This document shows positions 28,308-36,684 of a stretch of 48,816 nt of DNA, piece after piece (the first letter of the stretch is position 1; every line of letters begins with the position of its first letter). The notes beneath the pieces are model-generated. The model saw only the letters and a program-made list of their open reading frames with translations, was not told where the DNA came from and did not search any database. A program made the position numbers and the translations under genes. The stretch spans positions 1 through 48,816 of IMG/VR virus record IMGVR_UViG_3300005613_000098. The stretch is one strand, 5' to 3'. The stretch comes from a virus.

Positions 28308-28877
28308 TCAAAGATTTGGTAACTGATCTGTAATTTGCGAGAACTTTGGAAAGTCTATATTCGGAATCAGACTATTTATGTTCGGAAGTCTAGGTACAGT
28401 TTCCAATACCTGCTGATCGATGCTTTCTCCTGCTTCCGTAATTTCTTCGCAAATTTCTGCAAGTGGGTTTTCAATATCAAGAGCATTCAATACATCGTCC
28501 ACCGCTGCAATAATAATTTGCTCTGGATCAATTTCTGTTGGTAATCCTAATGCACGCAAGATGCCTTCGGGATTTGCAAGCGCAGTAAACTCGGGTATGC
28601 CTGTAAATTGTGCAATCGGATCTTCGGGAAAGAGATTAAACACACCTGTACCAGCAATGACATCTTTGATGCCAGGAAAATCAGAAATCGCCCCGGGAAT
28701 GCTTGCAACACCATCGACGCCTTTGAGAAGATTTTTGTCACAGAGAGGATTTCGCTGAAGGAGTCTTCCTGCACCCGCTGCTTGCACAATAGCGGATGGG
28801 TGATCGATCTTGATTAGATCGGGAAACTTTGGTGTGATGCCACTTGGAAGAGGATTGTATCCAGAACGAAAAACCAT
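28308..28877 (-). CDS. Unknown hub-cluster protein (189 aa)
   Basis: No family recognised. It starts MVFRSGYNPLPSGITPKFPD and is unusually rich in proline, glycine, isoleucine and leucine, with AIVQAAGAGRLLQRNPLCDK at about residues 29-48 and an acidic stretch EICEEITEAGESIDQQVLET near residues 141-160. The C-terminus repeats P-x-(I/L)-(N/D)-x-(L/I) (LPNINSLIPNIDFPKFSQI). It starts one base inside the gp5 stop (TAATG) and precedes the Cys-rich gene by 9 nt, so it is co-translated with spike genes. Hub accessory or spike-associated protein is the best guess. Confidence 0.8.
   Translation of the reverse strand: MVFRSGYNPLPSGITPKFPDLIKIDHPSAIVQAAGAGRLLQRNPLCDKNLLKGVDGVASIPGAISDFPGIKDVIAGTGVFNLFPEDPIAQFTGIPEFTALANPEGILRALGLPTEIDPEQIIIAAVDDVLNALDIENPLAEICEEITEAGESIDQQVLETVPRLPNINSLIPNIDFPKFSQITDQLPNL
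28373..28380 (-). promoter_or_regulatory. Late-promoter-like octamer CATAAATA upstream of the Cys-rich gene
   Basis: The minus strand reads CATAAATA, 75 nt upstream of the start of the 989-aa gene. This is a sensible promoter distance for a late transcript beginning in the 28308 gene. Confidence 0.4.
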
Positions 28878-30226
28878 TACCCTATCTCTTTCTTGATTGT
28901 TCGCGGGGTTGACTGTGTTCTTTGTGCGGCTACTCTTGCAGCGTCAGAAACGATGGGTGCGGGTAGTGTTGCACTGGTAGATGTTTCCCCACCAGAAGTT
29001 GGTGCGTTTGGTTTGTTCAAGTGTATTTGAGATGCGTTCATATAAATTGGACCACCACCTGCTCGTACAATATATTGACCATCAATAATCTGTGTGTAAT
29101 TTCCCCTGACATACTGATTGAAGTTTCCATTTACATGAAGATTCAGTGAACCGTTTTCGACTTGGAGGTTTACATCACCCGTTCCAACTTTTGCGTTGAT
29201 GTTACCTTCTGTCACTTCCAGATTCAGGTTTCCTGTTTTTGCAACCTGAATGTCCAGGTCATTGCCTTCTTCGTCTGCGTTTACAAGAATCTTACATGCT
29301 TTATCCACGGTAACATTTTTGAAACCTTCCACATGAACATTATCGTTTTTCATAACAATCGTGTAGTTATTTCTTACAATCTTCTCGACACGATCCCCGT
29401 TCGGGTGGATCTCTTCAAATGTGCCCGAACGATGATACCGATGCAATCGCTCTCTTTGTGGTGTGTCATCAATTTCAATGATGTGCCCGGACTCACTTTC
29501 ATAGACATGATTGTGAGGATACTCTGCACCATATGGAGTCAATGGTTCTGTCCACGCTCCCGCTCGATTCTGTCTTTTCAGTACGGGACTTGTTGTGCCA
29601 TTTGAACCAACTCGTTTTGGTGTTGCGGTGATATCAGCGGTTGGAACAAATCGATCTGCGTTTGCTTTTTTCAGTTCAACGATTGTATCTACTGTGTTTT
29701 CGTTTCTTGCGAGCCGATTTGTGTCCGGTTCTTGCAAGTAACCTCTTTGCGGGTATTTTCTCGCGGAAGGCTCATTGATAATTGCCGCACCCGCACCGTT
29801 TGTTGGGTATTGTTGAACGATAAAACCGTTACCAAGTTGTCCACCCGATCGTGGATCTTCTGCAAGTTGCTCTTGTGTTCTTGGATCAGAAAACCCTTTG
29901 CTGAAATCTGGTTCCTCTTGTGGAATTCCTGCAATCGAACCCATAATCATAGGTTCCTGACAGTCTTCTCCGTCTCGAAAGAAACCGACAACCCACGATC
30001 CTGGCACAAGACCAGTTGGCGACCAGCCTTTTCCTGATCTCGCCGCACTCGTAATTGGCTGCACCGGAATCGCCCAAGGCAAATCTTCTGTGGGTATCTC
30101 GTTTCGATCTTCACTGTGCAAACCAAGACAACGAACACGACATCTACCGATCATTAAAGGATCGTTTACATCTTCAACGACACCCATGAACCAAACGAAT
30201 TGTCCTTTACCAAGAAACTTTTGCAT
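28877..30226 (-). CDS. gp5: Baseplate central spike protein gp5, without lysozyme domain
   Basis: The N-terminal OB-fold (residues about 10-110) shows FVWFMGVVEDVNDPLMIGRC, RVRCLGLHSEDR and GSWVVGFFRDGEDCQEPMIM with GSIAGIP, the gp5/VgrG pattern. A middle region leads to HNHVYESESGHIIEIDDTPQ and the IVRNNYTIVMKND segment. Residues about 310-400 form a series of short strands (GNLNLEVTEGNINAKVGTGD, then GSLNLHVNGNFNQYVRGNYT), the triple-stranded spike beta-helix. The T4 muramidase domain between OB-fold and helix is absent, as in marine relatives. The protein forms the trimeric needle that pierces the outer membrane, tipped by the PAAR protein at 22942-23247. Confidence 0.93.
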   Translation of the reverse strand: MQKFLGKGQFVWFMGVVEDVNDPLMIGRCRVRCLGLHSEDRNEIPTEDLPWAIPVQPITSAARSGKGWSPTGLVPGSWVVGFFRDGEDCQEPMIMGSIAGIPQEEPDFSKGFSDPRTQEQLAEDPRSGGQLGNGFIVQQYPTNGAGAAIINEPSARKYPQRGYLQEPDTNRLARNENTVDTIVELKKANADRFVPTADITATPKRVGSNGTTSPVLKRQNRAGAWTEPLTPYGAEYPHNHVYESESGHIIEIDDTPQRERLHRYHRSGTFEEIHPNGDRVEKIVRNNYTIVMKNDNVHVEGFKNVTVDKACKILVNADEEGNDLDIQVAKTGNLNLEVTEGNINAKVGTGDVNLQVENGSLNLHVNGNFNQYVRGNYTQIIDGQYIVRAGGGPIYMNASQIHLNKPNAPTSGGETSTSATLPAPIVSDAARVAAQRTQSTPRTIKKEIG

Positions 30227-30227
30227 A

Positions 30228-31112
30228 TTAAGTCAACTTATCTGCCATGTCTTTACCAGAACCGAAAATATCTTTTGTTGCTTTTGATTTTGGTACACTG
30301 TTTCGTATCCAGTAAAGTACCTGATCCTTAAGTTCTCCATCGGAAATGATTGGACGACCTGGTTCTTTCAGTTTGAAATACTTGAAGTCCTTGATAACCA
30401 TTCTTCCATCTCTACCATCAAGCGGTTTGCCTGTCTTTGGATCTGTATAGAATACGCTGTGTTTTGCACCCGATAAAATGACATAGAATTCACCATCGAG
30501 TGCTGCTGGCATGTTTCCTTGAATCATGTTATACATGGTTAAAGCAGCACCTTCATGTGTCTTTAAAAGAATGTCATCGGGAACGATTCTGGATCGGGAC
30601 TTGTTTTGCTGGACTGCAATGTGATAGTTTGAGAGTACCCATATAACATGAAGATCCTTTGGATCGTACCCGGCTTGTATAAGCATCTTCACTTCGTTAT
30701 CGAGAATGTCAAGATCCTTGAATGTAGCATCTACAATGATATTTGGCAGTTTGCCAGTCTTTGCTTGACCCAGTAGAAGTTCGAGTGATTTGTCGTATAT
30801 CCCCTTGTCTTTTACAAACATGTGAAGTGCAAAAACATCTTTTGGTCTTCTCAGATCCAATCCACGAATCTCTGGAAACTTGTTCTTAAGTTCTGCCAAC
30901 TTTAGAAATGAAATCTTGAGTTCATCGACATCTCTTACTTTAAATGAACTACTATCGATGAAATTCTTGATTGCGAATCCTTTGCCACTACCACCACCTC
31001 CTGCAAGAAAGATCACCTGTCCGTATCGCTTTCCTTTTCCGGTGATAATAAGTTTTTCGTTAAGTTGTTTCAGTTCTTCTCTTATATGCTGATATTCGTT
31101 AAATTCAAGCAT
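30228..31112 (-). CDS. P-loop kinase, zeta-toxin-like, with capsid-targeting-like N-terminus (294 aa)
   Basis: A Walker A motif lies at residues 38-45 (GGGGSGKG, K44). The residue after the lysine is glycine rather than the usual Ser/Thr. VRDVDELK follows at about residue 60, and LPNIIVDATFKDLDILDNEV is a Walker-B-like strand near residue 150. This layout fits the zeta-toxin/AAA_33 P-loop kinase group. The first residues, MLEFNEYQHIREE, resemble the short targeting peptide of T4 internal head proteins. It lies between the hub gene and gp5, overlapping the hub stop by 8 nt. No antitoxin gene is adjacent. Phosphotransfer to an unknown substrate is inferred from the fold; the target is unknown. 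Confidence 0.82.
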   Translation of the reverse strand: MLEFNEYQHIREELKQLNEKLIITGKGKRYGQVIFLAGGGGSGKGFAIKNFIDSSSFKVRDVDELKISFLKLAELKNKFPEIRGLDLRRPKDVFALHMFVKDKGIYDKSLELLLGQAKTGKLPNIIVDATFKDLDILDNEVKMLIQAGYDPKDLHVIWVLSNYHIAVQQNKSRSRIVPDDILLKTHEGAALTMYNMIQGNMPAALDGEFYVILSGAKHSVFYTDPKTGKPLDGRDGRMVIKDFKYFKLKEPGRPIISDGELKDQVLYWIRNSVPKSKATKDIFGSGKDMADKLT

Positions 31113-32460
31113 TTGTTTCTCCGATTGATGCTGTTGCTACTGGTTCTGGTAGACTATCACGAACAAGTTTCATGGTTGTGGTGTACCCCAACGGATTAAT
31201 TCGGTGCATAACCTCAATAACAAGATATCTTCCGGAATCGGTTGGATCTAGGTCTTCTGTATCTTTATTTATGGCTTGTATTCTTGGTATGTCCAGATAC
31301 ACGATGTCACCGACAGTTACCGAAGAATCACCGGGAACTTCAATTGCAACTTTTTTCGATAGGATCGATTTCAAAAGAGATTTTCTTTTAAGTGACCACA
31401 GTTCATGATAATCATTATCGGTAATACCGTCATGCAAAAAACTGTGTTTTGGAAGGTACATGTAGTTTGCATCAAAAAAACCACTGAACCATTCTCTCTG
31501 CGAATCACTTATCGGATAAAACTTTTCAACATGAGAAGTTTTTTTAAATTCTTCTTGGTATTTTAGTGTGGTTTCTTGGTGTTTTTGTGTAATAATGTCG
31601 TGAGTGAGAATCGTACCGGAAAACCTTCCGCTCATGATTTCACTGAGTCTGTCGCCCTCCTCAAGAAATTCTATTGCAGTAATATTTGAAAATTCGTAAT
31701 TTATGTCACGCGATCCTCGAAACTCTTTTCGGAGTCTTGGTTGACGATAAGTGTATGATTTCTTTGTTGGTTGTTTGATGAGTTTTTCGATAGTACTTAG
31801 AACAAATTCCGTCCTACCAGATTCTGCATTTGATCTTTCAAAGAACAGATAGTTGCACGCATTGATGTTTTCACTTGACAATGATCTTGCACACAACCAG
31901 TTAATTGTGTAGAAAGGATGCCAGTATGGTATGACAAATCTTCTTTCATTTGAGATCGTCGGTGAGTTAATAATAAGTTGTTTTGAGCCGTCGCTTAAAT
32001 AATTCGAAAACACAGTTCCGATCATTGCATCAGTCGGTCCAGAAAAACTCTTGCCCACTTGCTTTCGTAAATTGTAATAGGATTCTGGTGAAACAAGTTT
32101 AATCGTGTAAGTTTGACTTCTGCCAAGAGATGACACAGAACGCTGTGGTATTGCATATGTAAAAAATCGATAAGTCAAAACACCGAACCCCGGCGTTTCA
32201 TATTCGATGTCAACTGTTTCATAATGACCTAGAATTGGAAGATTGCTTTTGAGATTTGACGCATCGATCAGTGTCAAATCTGCGGAAATGGTATTTGCAA
32301 ATAGATCTTGATAAATGTTTACACTACCAAAGACATTTTTCAGATCGAACTGTTCACCAGTGTGAGTGGTAAGAACAAGTTTCTTCAAACGAAAGTCATT
32401 TCCTCCTTTGTAATCATTCGGAGAAGATGGTACTGAGTCTGGGTACTTTGTATCCGTCAC
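31105..32460 (-). CDS. Baseplate hub protein, gp27-like (451 aa)
   Basis: The central part contains LKKLVLTTHTGEQFDLKNVF, YQDLFANTISADLTLIDASN, YETVDIEYETPGFGVLTYRF and IKLVSPESYYNLRKQVGKSF. This is the layout of T4-like baseplate hub proteins of the gp27 class, whose ring-forming domains resemble tail-tube folds. The C-terminal region (VGDIVYLDIPRIQAINK, then SGRYLVIEVMHRINPLGYTT) is also typical. T4 gp27 is 391 aa. It is encoded after gp53 and before gp5, the partner it binds in the (gp27)3-(gp5)3 complex. The start codon is GTG, overlapping the gp53 stop as GTGA, so translation is coupled. Confidence 0.85.
   Translation of the reverse strand: MTDTKYPDSVPSSPNDYKGGNDFRLKKLVLTTHTGEQFDLKNVFGSVNIYQDLFANTISADLTLIDASNLKSNLPILGHYETVDIEYETPGFGVLTYRFFTYAIPQRSVSSLGRSQTYTIKLVSPESYYNLRKQVGKSFSGPTDAMIGTVFSNYLSDGSKQLIINSPTISNERRFVIPYWHPFYTINWLCARSLSSENINACNYLFFERSNAESGRTEFVLSTIEKLIKQPTKKSYTYRQPRLRKEFRGSRDINYEFSNITAIEFLEEGDRLSEIMSGRFSGTILTHDIITQKHQETTLKYQEEFKKTSHVEKFYPISDSQREWFSGFFDANYMYLPKHSFLHDGITDNDYHELWSLKRKSLLKSILSKKVAIEVPGDSSVTVGDIVYLDIPRIQAINKDTEDLDPTDSGRYLVIEVMHRINPLGYTTTMKLVRDSLPEPVATASIGETNA
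31266..31273 (-). promoter_or_regulatory. Late-promoter-like octamer CATAAATA
   Basis: The minus strand reads CATAAATA, 154 nt upstream of the P-loop kinase start and inside the hub gene. Confidence 0.3.
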
Positions 32461-33299
32461 CGAATATCCCTCATGATTCGAGTAAATTCATCGTTTACTC
32501 TTTCCACAAAATCACGCTTTAGTAGTCGTATAACTCTTCTACTGTCGTTAACCTGTTCTTGCTCTTGTGCAATCGTAATTGCAACATGTGTTGATGGATT
32601 GTCTCCATCAATGTAAGAATACAGTATGGTATTCCCAAATGTAACCGCATCGATTGTGTATGGTGCGTCACCTGTTTGTCCAATTACCAATTGTTTTCCA
32701 TCGGAGTCTGGTGGTGTTCCAAGTGGGTTCAAATCTTTTGAACCATCCAACGACTCAAAGTGATCTAAAGCAAATCGATGAATGTCAACAACACGACTGA
32801 TCGTTGCAGTTAAAAGATTTCCTCGGGAATCATAAGAACTGATAATGCTACCTTCGCTCGGTGATCCTGTTTCGTTGTAAATTATCAGTTTTTTGATCGT
32901 CGGGTCCCAACTGTCTACTCTTGCCTTAAAATCAGAAAAGAGAACGAGTTCGTTCTCTATGAAGTTTCCTGTCTCGTTTAATACAAAAAGTGCTTTGCCA
33001 GGATACTTTTTATCGAGATAGTCTGAAAGTTGATTGTCTGACATTGGCCAGTCTAAGTATGGATCAATAACATTATTAAATAACAAAACAATCCAATGAA
33101 ACTTTGGTGAACCATAAAACTTTTCTGATACCATTTCTGGTGTTTCGCCGTCCTGTACCGCATAATCGTTAAATAAAGATGCTTCATCGATTACGCGATC
33201 ACGAAAAGAGATACGTCTTATGATATCTGTCGCAAGACGCTCTGTGCCGTTTTTGCTTATGTCATAGCGTATAAGTGGAAAACGATCAAAGTATGTCAT
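32457..33299 (-). CDS. gp53: Baseplate wedge protein gp53
   Basis: Recognised as gp53: MTYFDRFPLIRYDISKNGTE, LATDIIRRISFRDRVIDEAS, DYAVQDGETPEMVSEKFYGS and PKFHWIVLLFNNVIDPYLDW. The YAVQDGETPExxxxKFYG segment resembles a LysM-like motif of gp53 proteins. The protein is 280 aa against 196 aa in T4; the extra C-terminal part (after about residue 140) is beta-rich and ends in a basic helix. It binds between wedge units and completes baseplate closure. It starts directly downstream of gp48 (TAATATG) and couples to the hub gene by GTGA overlap. Confidence 0.93.
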   Translation of the reverse strand: MTYFDRFPLIRYDISKNGTERLATDIIRRISFRDRVIDEASLFNDYAVQDGETPEMVSEKFYGSPKFHWIVLLFNNVIDPYLDWPMSDNQLSDYLDKKYPGKALFVLNETGNFIENELVLFSDFKARVDSWDPTIKKLIIYNETGSPSEGSIISSYDSRGNLLTATISRVVDIHRFALDHFESLDGSKDLNPLGTPPDSDGKQLVIGQTGDAPYTIDAVTFGNTILYSYIDGDNPSTHVAITIAQEQEQVNDSRRVIRLLKRDFVERVNDEFTRIMRDIR

Positions 33300-33300
33300 A

Positions 33301-34335
33301 TTATTGTCCTTCTACATCTTTGCTCTCAGAATAATGTCTTCTGTCTAGCAGTTCGGTTTCGCTGAACGACATTGTAACTTTGATTTTTGATGGTGAACTG
33401 TTTTTAAGCATTGAAACAACACCGGTTCCGCTATAACTTGTTTCAATGCTAGTCAAAGCGACTCTTGCAAGTTTTGCGATAAATGGGTTTTCTTGTTCGT
33501 TTGATATGAAGTAAAGTTGATACTCTGCGGGATAACGATAAAGTGATCTACCTTCGTTTTTTCTTTCTGGGGAAGAGTAAATCTTGAAGAGATTCATAAT
33601 GTCGTTGATTGCTCTTGTTTCTTCTTCGTTTCGTGGAGCAAATTCATAAGCAAGAGACAATGTTCTATTCACCGGTTCGTTGAATAACATCTCTTTTCGG
33701 GGGTTAAACGCGGATCTATACTGTGCCTCAAAAAGTCGATCTGCATTTTCGATGGTGGAACTTGCAAGTGTTCCTTGTATTTTGGAGAGTGCAGAAGCAG
33801 CAGCAGCAGAAAGGTCTACCCCATTATTTAAGTTTGTAGCAGCGGATATCAATTCCCCGATAAAACTTTTTTTGAAGCCAACCATTTCCCAATTCCATCC
33901 GTCAGAAAAATCTAATGTTTGAGGAAGTGGAAGAACAATGGAGTCTGCTGATCGACTGGTTGCTCTCGATAACACAACACCAGCAGCAGTATTTTCAAAT
34001 TCTGTCCCCAGCGTTGTTATAAGGTTTGAAACATCTACCTCTTCACCAGCATTCGTAACTCTAGCACCTTCAAAAAATCCACCAATTGTTGTTGTCACAT
34101 TAGATGGGTCTCTTTGTTCATACACTCGTTCATTTCTGACACGACTTGTCCACTGTTGAGCGTCATCCCCGGTTCGTACAACCGATCGTTTTGTTGTATT
34201 TACTGACGCAGATTCGTCATCATATATTTCAAACAAGATGTAGTGTTGTGTTTCGGGATTATTTAAAAGATCCTTTGGAAATGAATATATTCCTGCCTGA
34301 CCACCACCACCTACGCTTGTATCGAGTTGATCCAT
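33301..34335 (-). CDS. gp48: Baseplate tail-tube cap gp48
   Basis: Features of gp48-type tube caps are seen: GIYSFPKDLLNNPETQHYIL and FEIYDDESASVNTTKRSV at the N-terminus. A helix-rich middle follows (GFKKSFIGELISAATNLNNG), then RTLSLAYEFAPRNEEETRAI and a tube-like C-terminal domain (YPAEYQLYFISNEQENPFIA, TSIETSYSGTGVVSMLKNSS, KIKVTMSFSETELLDRR). The frame is open further upstream to 34491, but the start at 34335 (MDQLDTSVGG) is chosen. It has an AAGGAG ribosome binding site seven bases upstream, and the longer version would overlap gp4 on the other strand. Length 344 aa matches T4 gp48 (364 aa). It caps the baseplate hub and nucleates the tube. Confidence 0.88.
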   Translation of the reverse strand: MDQLDTSVGGGGQAGIYSFPKDLLNNPETQHYILFEIYDDESASVNTTKRSVVRTGDDAQQWTSRVRNERVYEQRDPSNVTTTIGGFFEGARVTNAGEEVDVSNLITTLGTEFENTAAGVVLSRATSRSADSIVLPLPQTLDFSDGWNWEMVGFKKSFIGELISAATNLNNGVDLSAAAASALSKIQGTLASSTIENADRLFEAQYRSAFNPRKEMLFNEPVNRTLSLAYEFAPRNEEETRAINDIMNLFKIYSSPERKNEGRSLYRYPAEYQLYFISNEQENPFIAKLARVALTSIETSYSGTGVVSMLKNSSPSKIKVTMSFSETELLDRRHYSESKDVEGQ

Positions 34336-34366
34336 GTTTGGCTCCTTTGATACCATACATATGTAG

Positions 34367-34810
34367 GTGGCATATAAAGGCAAATTCCAACCAAAAAACC
34401 CAGACAAATATGCTGGTGATCCGACACAGATCATTTTTCGTTCTCTGTGGGAGCGAAGATTTATGATTTTCTGTGATACCAACAGTAGCATTATAACATG
34501 GGCGAGTGAAGAAATCTCAATACCATACCGCGATCCGGTAACTGGTAAACGAAGAAGATACTATCCCGACTTCATCGTTCAGTATCGAAACACAAGAGGA
34601 ACGGTTGAAACACGAATCATTGAAGTGAAACCAGAAAAGCAATGCAAGCCACCGGTAAAACCAAAACGAAATACTCGTTCGTATATTCGTGAAGTAATGA
34701 CATGGGGAACCAATAGTGCCAAATGGCAAGCGGCAAAAGCATACGCCGAGTCGAGAGGCTGGAAATTCCAACTGATGACAGAAAAAGAACTGGATCTCAA
34801 GAATGATTGA
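34367..34810 (+). CDS. gp4: Head completion nuclease-fold protein gp4
   Basis: Recognised as T4 gp4 (gp50/gp4 head completion): it opens MAYKGKFQPKNPDKYAGDPT, then IIFRSLWERRFMIFCDTNSS and YYPDFIVQ, followed by RIIEVKPEKQCKPP and a basic C-terminal half with AKWQAAKAYAESRGWKFQL. The motif series E-(x)n-PDF-(x)n-E-V-K matches the TnsA-like PD-(D/E)XK endonuclease fold, so catalytic residues appear intact. Length 147 aa agrees with T4 gp4 (150 aa). The start codon is GTG. The gene diverges from gp48 with only about 30 nt between the two starts, so promoters for both must overlap the coding ends or lie inside them. Confidence 0.93.
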   Translation: MAYKGKFQPKNPDKYAGDPTQIIFRSLWERRFMIFCDTNSSIITWASEEISIPYRDPVTGKRRRYYPDFIVQYRNTRGTVETRIIEVKPEKQCKPPVKPKRNTRSYIREVMTWGTNSAKWQAAKAYAESRGWKFQLMTEKELDLKND

Positions 34811-35405
34811 TTACAGCAAGAGTGTTTTCGATCAGATCGAAAAAACCATGATTCTTTCTGGTGTCCTGCGAAAGCGAGGTATTCTAAGTGTATCAATTCG
34901 AGAAGCGATGAAGGAATACAAGACATATATTCGTAGTTCCACCAAAAAGGGGGATGTTCTACGAAAAAATGTTCTCAGAGATGTAAAAAGAAAAGCAGAT
35001 CGAATTCGCATCGGTGAAATGTATTCTTTCGCATACCCTGTTCCAAAATACAAGTCTACACTTCCCTATTTCGATCAGATGCCAGTAATGATATGCACCA
35101 AAATAGATCGTAATGGGTTTGAAGGAATAAACCTGCACTATTTTCCGACAGAACTGCGAGAGGCTCTCTTTGAAAATCTAATGGATCAGAGAACAACCGG
35201 TTCATTCAGTGAACAATCCAGATTCAAAATGCCAATTGATGTGCGATCAGGTTATCGAACATATTTGAAACGAAAAGTGTTTTCGTCGATCATACATATA
35301 AGAGCCACGGATTGGTTTAGTGCTTTGTATTTGCCTGTTGAAAACTTTTATGGTAGAGAAGCAAACAAGGTTTGGTTGGATACAATTAAGGAAACCAGAC
35401 AATGA
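34803..35405 (+). CDS. Conserved T4-like structural protein of unknown role (200 aa)
   Basis: The pattern is shared with hypothetical structural proteins of many T4-like phages: MYSFAYPVPKYKSTLPYFDQ, MPVMICTKIDRNGFEGINLH and YFPTELREALFENL form the core at residues about 78-130. A basic N-terminal helix region (KRKADRIRIGEM) precedes it, and a C-terminal segment includes RKVFSSIIHIRATDWFSALY. No catalytic motif is visible. It overlaps gp4 by 8 nt and ends overlapping the next gene (ATGA). A head-tail joining or DNA-end-protection role is possible by neighbourhood with gp4, but this is unproven. Confidence 0.83.
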   Translation: MIDYSKSVFDQIEKTMILSGVLRKRGILSVSIREAMKEYKTYIRSSTKKGDVLRKNVLRDVKRKADRIRIGEMYSFAYPVPKYKSTLPYFDQMPVMICTKIDRNGFEGINLHYFPTELREALFENLMDQRTTGSFSEQSRFKMPIDVRSGYRTYLKRKVFSSIIHIRATDWFSALYLPVENFYGREANKVWLDTIKETRQ

Positions 35406-35944
35406 GTAATATCTCCGATTTCCTTGCACGATTACAGACTTCTGGTCTACTCCGATCAAATCGGTATCGTATATACTTTTCGGGCACTGGGTTTTCTCAA
35501 GCAAACACAACAACAGAATTATCTGGTATAGAAATGAACCAACTGCTTTCTGATGCGTGTGAAAATGTGTCATTTCCCGGTTCTATTGTTGCTTCAGAAG
35601 CATATCGAATTCATGGACCGCCGAGAGATATTCCATATGAAAGACTATATGAAGGTGATCTTGAAATTACCTTTCGTCTCGATGGTGCTGGAATCATTCG
35701 ACGGTTCTTCATGAATTGGCAGAACACTATCGTCAATCCAGAAAATAACGATATTGGTTATTATGACGATTATACATGTGATCTAACAATTGACATCATA
35801 AACAACAAAGATGAAGTCATGTTGTCAGGAAAACTATATGAAGTTTGGCCTAAAGATGTCAGAGCATTTGCACTGAGTTACGAGTCAAACGATTATTTAA
35901 AACAAGAGATAGCATTCGCCTACAGAAAGTTCGTACAGGAGTGA
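35402..35944 (+). CDS. Tail-tube-fold protein, probable tube initiator (gp54/gp19-like, 180 aa)
   Basis: The sequence has the layout of gp19-type tube proteins: FLARLQTSGLLRSNRYRIYF at the N-terminus, then ACENVSFPGSIVASEAYRIH, GPPRDIPYERLYEGDLEITF and FFMNWQNTIVNPENNDIGYY, and LYEVWPKDVRAFALSYESND near the end. Tube-fold proteins in T4 include gp19, gp48 and gp54. Given its place next to gp26, gp51-like and the tape measure rather than with the sheath gene, tube initiator (gp54-like) is favoured over the main tube protein. It starts by ATGA overlap. Confidence 0.82.
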   Translation: MSNISDFLARLQTSGLLRSNRYRIYFSGTGFSQANTTTELSGIEMNQLLSDACENVSFPGSIVASEAYRIHGPPRDIPYERLYEGDLEITFRLDGAGIIRRFFMNWQNTIVNPENNDIGYYDDYTCDLTIDIINNKDEVMLSGKLYEVWPKDVRAFALSYESNDYLKQEIAFAYRKFVQE

Positions 35945-35947
35945 TTT

Positions 35948-36679
35948 ATGCCATTACCAAAGTTATCTACGCCAACTTATGAATTGAAAATTCCATCCAC
36001 AGGAGAACGATTGAAATATCGTCCTTTTCTTGTTCGGGAGGAAAAGGTGCTTCTTGCAGCACTTGAAAGTGGGAGTTCCGAATCGATTTTGAACGCGATG
36101 TGTGATGTGGTACAACATTGCACAGATGGTAAGATGGACCCAACAAAATACCCACTGTTCGATGTTCAGTATGTGTTTCTTCATTTGCGACTTCGTTCTG
36201 TCGGTGAAATAGTAGAGTTAAATTTGCCGTGCAAGACAGAAGGTTGCGATGCTTCTGTAACTTATAAACTTGACCTAGATAAAATCAAGGTAGAAATTCC
36301 ACCAGTAGAAAGTCGAAAGTTTGAAGTTGGTTCTGGTGTCGGTGTGATCTTTCGCTATCCAACCATTACTGAAGCAAAGAAGTACGATGATGTTGAACAC
36401 ACAAGTGACACAATTTTTTCTCTTATGACTGATTGTATCGAATCGATCTACGACGAGACAGAAGTGTATCAGGCAAAAGATCATACATCCGAAGAACTGA
36501 GAGTATTTTTGGAATCATTGCCTTCTACTGAGTTCAAAAAGATTGTTGATATGTTTGAAAATACTCCAGTTTTGCGACATGAGTTGTCGTTTACTTGTCC
36601 AAAGTGCAAGAAGAAGATTACTTATGTGTTAGAGGGTATGGAGGATTTTTTCGCATATGCCTCATTCATGAATCCTTAG
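35948..36679 (+). CDS. gp26: Baseplate hub assembly protein gp26
   Basis: Matches the T4 baseplate protein family containing gp26: MPLPKLSTPTYELKIPSTGE, RLKYRPFLVREEKVLLAALE, YPLFDVQYVFLHLRLRSVGE and DCIESIYDETEVYQAKDH. Cysteine pairs in LPCKTEGC (near residue 95) and CPKCKKK (near residue 220) flank beta segments and could bind zinc. The C-terminus EGMEDFFAYASFMNP is typical. Length 243 aa is near T4 gp26 (208 aa). It acts in hub assembly and is followed by the gp51-like gene and the tape measure, the partners of the hub pathway. Confidence 0.88.
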   Translation: MPLPKLSTPTYELKIPSTGERLKYRPFLVREEKVLLAALESGSSESILNAMCDVVQHCTDGKMDPTKYPLFDVQYVFLHLRLRSVGEIVELNLPCKTEGCDASVTYKLDLDKIKVEIPPVESRKFEVGSGVGVIFRYPTITEAKKYDDVEHTSDTIFSLMTDCIESIYDETEVYQAKDHTSEELRVFLESLPSTEFKKIVDMFENTPVLRHELSFTCPKCKKKITYVLEGMEDFFAYASFMNP

Positions 36680-36684
36680 AGAGC

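Noticed and set aside
30228-31112. Toxin-antitoxin system based on the zeta-like kinase.
   Set aside because: No small antitoxin gene is adjacent; the neighbours are hub and spike genes, so a stand-alone phage kinase is more likely.
34340-34380. Late promoter between divergent gp48 and gp4 (CATATAAAGG).
   Set aside because: It is not close enough to TATAAATA and is inside the gp4 start region; no convincing box on either strand was found.
34336-34491. Longer gp48 starting at 34491.
   Set aside because: It would overlap gp4 on the other strand by 125 bases and lacks a ribosome site. The ATG at 34335 has AAGGAG at proper distance.
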